The translations under genes were made by a program, and so were the position numbers. Positions 1-5,099 of a stretch of 5,099 nt of DNA are shown in pieces. The stretch's first letter is position 1. Each line of letters begins with the position of its first letter. The notes under the pieces were generated by a model. The model worked only from the letters and a program-made list of their open reading frames with translations, was not told where the DNA came from and made no database searches. The stretch is from Lentisphaeria bacterium (GTDB taxonomy: Bacteria > Verrucomicrobiota > Lentisphaeria > Victivallales > UBA1829): the NCBI GenBank assembly GCA_017504325.1, contig JAFVRL010000344.1, positions 1-5,099 of the forward strand, written 5' to 3'.

Positions 1-1539
1 AAGAGGATTGCCCCACTGGGGATAGGCATGATGATTGTCTTCCATGATCTGAAAATACCGCATCATCTCTTCTTCTGCGCCGGGATAGGCAAGAGAACAG
101 AATTTTCTCAGGACTTTTTCCGGATCGGCAGAAGTATCGAAAAGAAATTTTGCCTGCATATACTGCATGGGAATGGATTGGAAAAGAGAAGTATTGCCGC
201 CATCGCTCCATCTTGTCCCCAGAGCTTTTCCCTGCATGGATTTATAGTGGTGGGCAATATTCATGGGATTGATGATGGGATAATCTTTCCATTGGAACCC
301 CACACGGTTGTACTGACGGAAAAGGATGATCGCTCCGGCTTTGTCCCATTGTTCAAAAAGCGGCAGGGCTGCTGTAAAATTCCGGGAGGAGGGGAATCCG
401 TCAGCTATTTCGATGACAAAACACTTTTCCAGTTTGTCAATACCTGCGGGAACATGGTAAAAGTAATTCCCTTTTTCCTGTGTCATCACATAGATATGGG
501 GATATACTTTATGGATCTCTCCGGCAAGAGAGTTGATGAAAGTATAGTAGTAATTGCTTATGTCTTTATATTCCGAACACTTTTCACATTCACAGATCCT
601 TGCGGATGTATCCCGGAAAATACGGATATTACGACATTTTGTTCCCCGTTTTTTTATTTCCTCAATGGCTCCTTCCGCCATCAGACGCAAAACTTCCGGA
701 TTGGTAAGACAGGGTACATCATAATCCTTTTCGTAATATCTTTTTCCGTTGCGTATGCCTAAAAGTGCAGGATTTTTCTTTGCAAGAGTTTTCCAGTCAG
801 GTCCCATGTAATAGAAATCCGGACTTGCATAATCCGGCAGAGAGCAGAGCATCTGCTTGAAAAATTTGTAATAATCAGAGCTTGTGAACTCTTTTTTACT
901 GCTTCTGGAATATAAGGCAATACTTCTTGCCGGATAGGAGGGGACGGGAATATCTGCTTTCTTCAAAGTGAGAGGGGTATTGCTGAAAAGTTTTTCCCCG
1001 TTTTTACCGGGAGCAAAAAATTCGATACCTGCATATCTGCTCAAAAAATAGTAAACCCCCAGAAGTGTTCCTGTTCTTCCCCGGGTTGCCCAGGGGGAGA
1101 TCCCCGGATCATCCATACCGTCAATAAGAATGGCAGGCACTGCCGGATCGGTGGAGGGGAAGAGCCCGAATTCCCGCATGGGGGCTGCTGCAAAAAGTTT
1201 TTCTGCTTCTCCTTTTGTTCTTCCGATATAAAAACGCATTTCCTTTGTTTTACTGCCGTTGAAGACAATGGGGGAGGAGTAAAGACGCTTGAGATAGGAA
1301 AGAAGTTCTTTTGCAGAAGTTTCCTGTACTTTGGAAGGATTTTGTGGCGTATAAATGGAAAAATATTTTTCCTTTGCAAAGCATTTTGCTTCCTGCAAAG
1401 GCGCGGGATTTTTCTTATCGCAGACCGGAACATTTCTGATATTGCCGGAACGGGAAACGCCTGTTTTGCCGGAATAACAGGAAACCAGCAGAGATGCCAG
1501 TATGGCAGGCAAAAGAGAATGGAAAAAACTTTTTTTCAT
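1..1539 (-). CDS. DUF4838-domain lipoprotein with alpha-glucuronidase-like N-terminal region (3' end outside window)
   Basis: The reading frame is open from the ATG at 1539 to the left edge, giving 513 residues without a stop; the C-terminus is missing. Residues 1-21 form a lipoprotein signal: KK at 2-3, a hydrophobic stretch, and the lipobox LVSC with Cys21 as the lipidated residue. Tyr22 follows, so there is no Asp retention signal; in a Gram-negative cell an outer-membrane location is likely. Residues about 57-200 resemble the N-terminal domain that precedes DUF4838 and GH67-type catalytic domains: an AKELLSYL helix (76-83), YIGRT (104-108) and RTGTLLGVYYFLSRYAGIEF (155-174), followed by FAPGKNGEK. 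Residues from about 205 match DUF4838, with the CxCxxC motif at Cys316, Cys318 and Cys321. These proteins are thought to be carbohydrate-related, but I know of no proven activity for this subgroup. It is the last gene visible in the operon, starting 15 bases after the hydrolase stop. Family call is good; function unknown. Confidence 0.85.
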   Translation of the reverse strand, partial: MKKSFFHSLLPAILASLLVSCYSGKTGVSRSGNIRNVPVCDKKNPAPLQEAKCFAKEKYFSIYTPQNPSKVQETSAKELLSYLKRLYSSPIVFNGSKTKEMRFYIGRTKGEAEKLFAAAPMREFGLFPSTDPAVPAILIDGMDDPGISPWATRGRTGTLLGVYYFLSRYAGIEFFAPGKNGEKLFSNTPLTLKKADIPVPSYPARSIALYSRSSKKEFTSSDYYKFFKQMLCSLPDYASPDFYYMGPDWKTLAKKNPALLGIRNGKRYYEKDYDVPCLTNPEVLRLMAEGAIEEIKKRGTKCRNIRIFRDTSARICECEKCSEYKDISNYYYTFINSLAGEIHKVYPHIYVMTQEKGNYFYHVPAGIDKLEKCFVIEIADGFPSSRNFTAALPLFEQWDKAGAIILFRQYNRVGFQWKDYPIINPMNIAHHYKSMQGKALGTRWSDGGNTSLFQSIPMQYMQAKFLFDTSADPEKVLRKFCSLAYPGAEEEMMRYFQIMEDNHHAYPQWGNPL

Positions 1540-1544
1540 TGCTG

Positions 1545-1551
1545 AACCTTT
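1545..1551 (-). promoter_or_regulatory. Ribosome binding site of the DUF4838 lipoprotein gene
   Basis: On the coding strand AAAGGTT stands upstream of the ATG at 1539, with 7 bases between AAAGG and the start codon. It fills most of the 15-base gap after the upstream stop codon, which leaves no room for a separate promoter. It supports this start, which also gives a well-formed lipoprotein signal. Confidence 0.7.
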
Positions 1552-1554
1552 GTT

Positions 1555-2259
1555 TTATAATGTTATTTTTGATGCTTCTTCCACAAGAGCGGCAAAATAA
1601 AGAGGCCCGATATCATCCATGCGTTCCGGGTGGAATTGGACACCAAGCACCATTCTTTCCCCCGGTCTTTCTATGGATTCAACCGTACCGTCAAAGGCAA
1701 GGGAGGAGATGAAAAGATCTTTGCCCAGATACTCTTTTGTCACCGCCTGATGGTGGAAACTGTTTACCGTAAATTGTTCCCCTTTTTTCAGAGAGAGAAT
1801 ACGGCTCATAAAACCTTCTTCTGTAATTGCCGCTTGATGATACAAACCGTTTCTGTGGGCTTCATTTGCATTGGGGAGATGCTGGAGAAGCTGACCGCCG
1901 TGAAGGATGTTCAATAACTGGCATCCGGCACAGATCCCCAGTATGGGAAGAGTGCCTGTTAATGCTTCCTTACCGAACTGCATATCAAAAGAGGGACGTA
2001 ATCTGGTAAGATCGGTTTCCGGTACGGGTTCCTGATCGTAGAAAGAAGGGGGATAATCCTTGCCACCGGAAAGCAGAACGCCCTGCACCCTGCCCAACAT
2101 TTCCCTGCTGTATCCTTCATGGAGAAGGGAAGGAACAAGATAGGGATCCCCGCCTGCCGCCCAGACCCTTTCTGCATAAGAGTCGATAAGGTAATGTATT
2201 TCCCTGTTATTCAATACGGTCATGGACATATTGACGGCAATGAGGGGACGCTTTTTCAT
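1555..2259 (-). CDS. Class I glutamine amidotransferase-fold gamma-glutamyl hydrolase (peptidase C26 / PuuD type)
   Basis: A 234-residue protein of the family that cleaves gamma-glutamyl amide bonds, as PuuD does on gamma-glutamyl-GABA and folate hydrolases on polyglutamate. The full triad is visible: nucleophile Cys110 in GICAGCQ, with His210 and Glu212 in QFHPE. Other family marks are LLSGGKDYPP (62-71), LLNILHGGQLLQHL (115-128) and NSFHHQ (166-171). Length is normal for the family and there is no signal peptide, so it should act in the cytoplasm. I chose the ATG at 2259 over an in-frame GTG at 2274: it has a GGGAG site 8 bases upstream and overlaps the ligase stop as ATGA, implying coupled translation. 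The GTG start would add only five residues. Hydrolase class is secure; the substrate is not. An amide-transfer role is less likely, as no synthetase partner domain is attached. Confidence 0.92.
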   Translation of the reverse strand: MKKRPLIAVNMSMTVLNNREIHYLIDSYAERVWAAGGDPYLVPSLLHEGYSREMLGRVQGVLLSGGKDYPPSFYDQEPVPETDLTRLRPSFDMQFGKEALTGTLPILGICAGCQLLNILHGGQLLQHLPNANEAHRNGLYHQAAITEEGFMSRILSLKKGEQFTVNSFHHQAVTKEYLGKDLFISSLAFDGTVESIERPGERMVLGVQFHPERMDDIGPLYFAALVEEASKITL

Positions 2260-3233
2260 TGGATCTTCTCCCACGCACTCTTTACCACTTTTCCGATAAG
2301 GGCGGTATAGGGATCTTCACAATCATGGTAAAGGGCATAGATCTGGGGACTCCAGCTTTTCACCGGTTTCAGACCGGGGATACCGTTGACCTCCATGATC
2401 CGGAGTTTGCCGTCAGAACCCTCCCGCATATCAATACGCACATGATCGAAGCATTGTAGGGCATCGGAGGCCTGTTCTGCAAGGGAGATTGCCTCTTCCA
2501 TGTGATCATCGGGCCGGATAAGATGGGTAAGCCCCACGCCCCGCAGATCACTTCTTAAAATATGGTATTTACCGAAATGTTCTTCTGCAACGGTGACTTC
2601 CCCGGGGAGAATCTCCCGGTTTTTGCCGTTACCCAGAACAAGAACGGTATATTCCCGTCCGGGGAGATACTCTTCCACAAGGGCGGACTGCTGCAATTCA
2701 TCCTGAATGAACCGGATCTGTGCTTTAAGTTCCTCCATGTTCTGTGCCACGCTTTTATCACTTATACCGATGGAACGGGATTCCCCGTTGGGTTTGACAA
2801 AGGCAGGGAAGAAATCCACATCCTGTGCTTTTGCCGGCGGACAGAGGATATGTTTCGGGACGCGTACACCTGCTTTTTCCATTGCTTCATGGGTATCAAA
2901 TTTTCCGATGAGAGCTTTCATGGTGGCGGCGGAAGGCCCGATATAAGGTATCTTCAATTCATCCAGTACATCCGCCACCCAGACCGCATCCGGGGGAATA
3001 CCGATGATATCTTCCCTTGTGGTGAAAAAGTAGAGGGCGCTCCAGACGATATCGCAGAAACCTTCCTGCAATCCTTTTTCCATTTCCTGCCGGTTTTCCG
3101 CAAGAACGATACGGCAGTCGAAACCATTATCCTTAATGGCTTTTTCCACACATTTTGTCACATCCATATTTCCCCAGCCCTGGGCATCGCCCCCGGCTCC
3201 GGTAACAAGTACGACACAAGGAGTTTTTGTCAT
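2256..3233 (-). CDS. D-alanine--D-alanine-ligase-like ATP-grasp ligase
   Basis: A 325-residue ATP-grasp enzyme, expected to join two amino acids (or an amino acid and a peptide) through an acyl phosphate. IPYIGPSAATMKA (95-107) and the FDTHEAMEKAGVRVP segment (112-126) match the Ddl central region. PAFVKPNGE (143-151) is the ATP-binding strand with Lys147. EEYLPGREYTVLVLG (187-201) is typical of the fold. RID (266-268), Glu281 and Asn283 in MEVNGIPG match E. coli DdlB Arg255, Asp257, Glu270 and Asn272 with identical spacing (family knowledge from memory). The usual Ddl N-terminal GGxSxExxVS is absent, and the residue matching DdlB Ser150 is Arg153. I chose the ATG at 3233, with AAGGA 7 bases upstream; a start at 3293 would run 44 bases into the racemase gene. 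Cytoplasmic. Probably not the housekeeping Ddl; second substrate unknown. Confidence 0.9.
   Translation of the reverse strand: MTKTPCVVLVTGAGGDAQGWGNMDVTKCVEKAIKDNGFDCRIVLAENRQEMEKGLQEGFCDIVWSALYFFTTREDIIGIPPDAVWVADVLDELKIPYIGPSAATMKALIGKFDTHEAMEKAGVRVPKHILCPPAKAQDVDFFPAFVKPNGESRSIGISDKSVAQNMEELKAQIRFIQDELQQSALVEEYLPGREYTVLVLGNGKNREILPGEVTVAEEHFGKYHILRSDLRGVGLTHLIRPDDHMEEAISLAEQASDALQCFDHVRIDMREGSDGKLRIMEVNGIPGLKPVKSWSPQIYALYHDCEDPYTALIGKVVKSAWEKIQ
2266..2272 (-). promoter_or_regulatory. Ribosome binding site deciding the hydrolase start
   Basis: GGGAGAA on the coding strand, inside the last codons of the ligase gene. GGGAG ends 8 bases before the ATG at 2259, and it overlaps the alternative GTG at 2274. 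It therefore favours the ATG start. Confidence 0.65.
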
Positions 3234-3240
3234 TTTCCTA

Positions 3241-3245
3241 TCCTT
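3241..3245 (-). promoter_or_regulatory. Ribosome binding site of the ATP-grasp ligase gene
   Basis: AAGGA on the coding strand, 7 bases before the ATG at 3233, within the 16-base gap after the racemase stop. It supports this start over the in-frame ATG at 3293. Confidence 0.7.
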
Positions 3246-3249
3246 ATTT

Positions 3250-4119
3250 TTATGAGATTGCAATGGAGAATAAAGCAGGATCTTCCTGCACATTTTTCAA
3301 GGCTTCGGCTATCTGCGGGGCGTCTTTCATAAAAATGGAAGGCATATTTTCTTTTGCCCCGTCAAAAAGTCCGATACGGGAAACATATTGGAAACTGCAC
3401 CCTTTTCCCGTTACCATTTGCGCCATGGAGTCATTGGGGTTGAGGATCACCGGAACATATCCCCATTTTTCCGCAAAGGCTTTCTTCCATATTTCTTCCG
3501 CATAGGCAAAATGGGTACAGCAGAACGCAAGGGCGCACTTTGCCCCTGCCGGAAGTTCCGGAGAATTTGCGGCAAAGGATTCAATAAGAGCCTTTACTTT
3601 TTCTGTGGCGGGACCGCTTTCCAGAGATTTGGCAACGCCGGGACACCCCAGAGAATGGATCCTTCTTTCCTCTATTCCCGCTTCCAGAAGGCGGGAGGCA
3701 TATACATTGGATTGTACCGTACTTTTTGTCCCCAGGATCAGAACATGGGAGGCGGGATCTTCCTTTGTGAGAAAATCTTTCATTCCCTTTACGGCGATAT
3801 CCACGATCCCCTCAACGGGAAAGGCGGGAGTGTACCATTTCAACAGTCTTTCCAGAATAATGGAAACCGTATTACAGGCAATCAAACACAGATCCGGGGA
3901 AAATTTTTTCATGCCTTCCAGAACATTTTTCAGCATCTTTTCCTGATCGGATACTGTAAGGTCATTGAAGCCCAGATCCTTATCAGGAAAGGCATTGAAA
4001 TAGATGATCTCCTTTTCCTCTTTCTCCTCTTTGCGGGCGGAGGAAAAATAGGCGGAGGCGATATTCAATCCACCCAGACCGGAATCACAGACAATGATCC
4101 TCTGTTTTTCATTACTCAT
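3250..4119 (-). CDS. Aspartate/glutamate racemase superfamily protein (MurI-like, cofactor-independent)
   Basis: A 289-residue protein with both catalytic cysteines of two-base, PLP-independent amino-acid racemases: Cys82 in ACNTVS and Cys201 in CCTHF. The acidic N-terminal motif is CDSGLGGLN (11-19), matching the MurI DSGxGGLT motif with Asp12 and Ser13. GTKSTVQSNVYASRL (130-144) and GCPGVAKSLESG (158-169) match further MurI segments. The likely reaction is interconversion of L- and D-forms of glutamate or a related acidic amino acid. One segment differs: the MurI loop GD...PYG reads NAFPDKDLG (42-50), so the Pro-Tyr pair is lost and Gly50 kept. A charged run (Arg29-Glu37) precedes it. The length is slightly above a usual MurI. 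The ATG at 4119 has AAGG 6 bases upstream and overlaps the CapA gene by 8 bases. It could be a true MurI, but the loop argues for altered specificity. Confidence 0.9.
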   Translation of the reverse strand: MSNEKQRIIVCDSGLGGLNIASAYFSSARKEEKEEKEIIYFNAFPDKDLGFNDLTVSDQEKMLKNVLEGMKKFSPDLCLIACNTVSIILERLLKWYTPAFPVEGIVDIAVKGMKDFLTKEDPASHVLILGTKSTVQSNVYASRLLEAGIEERRIHSLGCPGVAKSLESGPATEKVKALIESFAANSPELPAGAKCALAFCCTHFAYAEEIWKKAFAEKWGYVPVILNPNDSMAQMVTGKGCSFQYVSRIGLFDGAKENMPSIFMKDAPQIAEALKNVQEDPALFSIAIS

Positions 4120-5099
4120 GATCCACCTTGCGTGTCATATATTCTTTTACCATATCAAGATACTCTTCCGGGACATCATCAATATTTCCGTCAGCGATCC
4201 TGGTGAGTCCGTCCAGCCATTGGGTACTGTGCTGGATGCAGGTCAGACGGTTCCTCTGCATGGCGGCAGCTCCTTTGGGATCCACTTCATATTTGGCAAG
4301 GATCCTCTTCAATTCATCTTTATACCCTTCTATACCATTACAGGCAAGAACCGCATTCCACGCCTGTTTTGCTGTTTTTTCATCGGCAAGGGGGGCGGAT
4401 AGTTTTGCAAAAAGGGTTTCAAATTCCTCTTTTTCCTTCCCTTCCAATTTCTGTAAAGAGCGTTCTTTGATGCGGTAGGGGACTTTTTCACAGTTTATTA
4501 TTCCCTCTTTTCCCGCTTCAATGGCAAGATAGAAACCTCTTTTCCGGTAGAAAAATTCCTTCTGGTCAAAGACAAAGTTGCCCAGACTGAAAAACGCTTT
4601 GCATTTGCCGAACTGTGTCATACCCTGGGGTACATGGGGATGATGACCGATGATGAGATCCGCCCCTGCTTCTGCAAGAGTCCTGAATGCCTCCCATACA
4701 TAAAAGGAGGGATAGGGCTGGTATTCCAGACCGCTGTGGGAGGAAACAAGGATCACATCAAATTCTTTTCTTCTCTCCCGGATCTCATTGGCAAGGATCT
4801 TTACTTCCCAGGGACGCACGCCCGGTTTGCCGATGCCCGCCCCCATCATATCTTCCCCTTCGGAAAGAGTGAATAAACCCACTTTGATGCCGTTTTTTTC
4901 AAAAATAAAAGGTTCTCTTGCTTCTGTAATATCGTCACCTGCCCCTACAGGAGCAATATGATTTTCCTCCAGAAGTTTCCTTGTTGCCGCATAACCGGGT
5001 AATGCACAGTCGAAAGTATGATTGTTGGCGCATACAGCCACATCAAAGGGGACAGCTTTCAATGACGCGATACTTTCCGGTTTTCCCCACAGGGCAGGA
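4112..5099 (-). CDS. CapA-family (poly-gamma-glutamate synthesis, PGA_cap) protein, 5' end outside window
   Basis: The frame stays open to the right edge, giving 328 residues to the stop at 4112; the N-terminus is missing. The codon at 5062 is TTG and lies inside conserved sequence, so it is not the start. Numbering from the first full codon at 5098, the CapA motifs are: ANNHTFD (24-30), HSGLEYQPYP (121-130), GHHPHVPQG (151-159) and SLGNFVFDQ (171-179). These His, Asn and Asp residues are the metal-site positions of the metallophosphatase fold. CapA proteins are needed for poly-gamma-glutamate capsules with CapB and CapC, and many homologues of unknown role exist without them. CapA usually has an N-terminal membrane anchor; that part is not in view. 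After the fold comes a helical, charged tail (about 205-328). It is the first gene visible in the operon. Family call is secure, but the substrate is unknown. Confidence 0.92.
   Translation of the reverse strand, partial: PALWGKPESIASLKAVPFDVAVCANNHTFDCALPGYAATRKLLEENHIAPVGAGDDITEAREPFIFEKNGIKVGLFTLSEGEDMMGAGIGKPGVRPWEVKILANEIRERRKEFDVILVSSHSGLEYQPYPSFYVWEAFRTLAEAGADLIIGHHPHVPQGMTQFGKCKAFFSLGNFVFDQKEFFYRKRGFYLAIEAGKEGIINCEKVPYRIKERSLQKLEGKEKEEFETLFAKLSAPLADEKTAKQAWNAVLACNGIEGYKDELKRILAKYEVDPKGAAAMQRNRLTCIQHSTQWLDGLTRIADGNIDDVPEEYLDMVKEYMTRKVDHE
4123..4129 (-). promoter_or_regulatory. Ribosome binding site of the racemase gene
   Basis: AAGGTGG on the coding strand, inside the last codons of the CapA gene. 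AAGG ends 6 bases before the ATG at 4119. Together with the 8-base gene overlap it suggests translational coupling. Confidence 0.65.

Noticed and set aside
28..762. Long plus-strand open frame (244 codons) at the left end
   Set aside because: It lies wholly antisense to the DUF4838 gene, shows no recognisable domain, and its composition is that of a reverse-complement shadow (rich in Phe, Cys, His and Gly).
1540..1554. Possible promoter between the hydrolase and the lipoprotein gene
   Set aside because: The gap is 15 bases and is taken up by the ribosome binding site. A promoter inside the hydrolase gene cannot be excluded, but no convincing -35/-10 pair was seen.
2603..2620. GC-rich near-palindrome (GGGAGA, one base, TCTCCC)
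   Set aside because: It lies within the ligase coding frame, has no following T-run on the transcribed strand, and fits ordinary Pro/Gly/Arg codon choice, so I do not call it a terminator or operator.
2562..4206. Two long plus-strand open frames (2562-3332 and 3388-4206)
   Set aside because: Both are antisense to the clearly recognised ligase and racemase genes, have no family motifs, and no convincing ribosome binding site was seen.
5060..5062. Apparent start codon of the CapA gene at 5062
   Set aside because: The codon is TTG (Leu) within continuous CapA-like sequence that stays open to 5099, and the region expected before the NNH motif is still missing. The gene is truncated by the window edge.

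Overview
All five protein genes in this window lie on the minus strand, so the cluster is transcribed from right to left. They are packed like a single operon: overlaps of 8 and 4 bases, and gaps of 16 and 15 bases. The window starts and ends inside genes. I see no operon promoter, terminator, RNA gene, mobile element or CRISPR array, and no non-coding stretch longer than 16 bases.

In transcription order: (1) a CapA-type poly-gamma-glutamate metallophosphatase-fold protein, cut at its 5' end by the right window edge; (2) a cofactor-independent aspartate/glutamate racemase homologue; (3) a D-alanine--D-alanine-ligase-like ATP-grasp ligase; (4) a class I glutamine-amidotransferase-fold gamma-glutamyl hydrolase (peptidase C26/PuuD type); (5) a lipoprotein with an alpha-glucuronidase-like N-terminal region and a DUF4838 domain, cut at its 3' end by the left window edge.

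The main point of interest is the combination. The first four families each handle D-amino acids, peptide ligation or gamma-glutamyl chemistry. The racemase and the ligase both keep their catalytic core but differ from the housekeeping enzymes in substrate-pocket segments: the MurI PYG segment reads DLG, and the residue matching Ser150 of E. coli DdlB is Arg. This suggests a dedicated pathway that makes, trims and perhaps exports a D-amino-acid or gamma-glutamyl peptide or polymer, rather than spare copies of murI and ddl. That is inference from gene order and motifs; the product cannot be read from the sequence.

The organism looks like a bacterium with intermediate GC content and ordinary Shine-Dalgarno sites. 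DUF4838 lipoproteins are common in Lentisphaerota/Victivallales and related PVC bacteria, also in Bacteroidota and some Firmicutes. A Lentisphaerota-like, possibly gut-associated, source is a tentative guess only.
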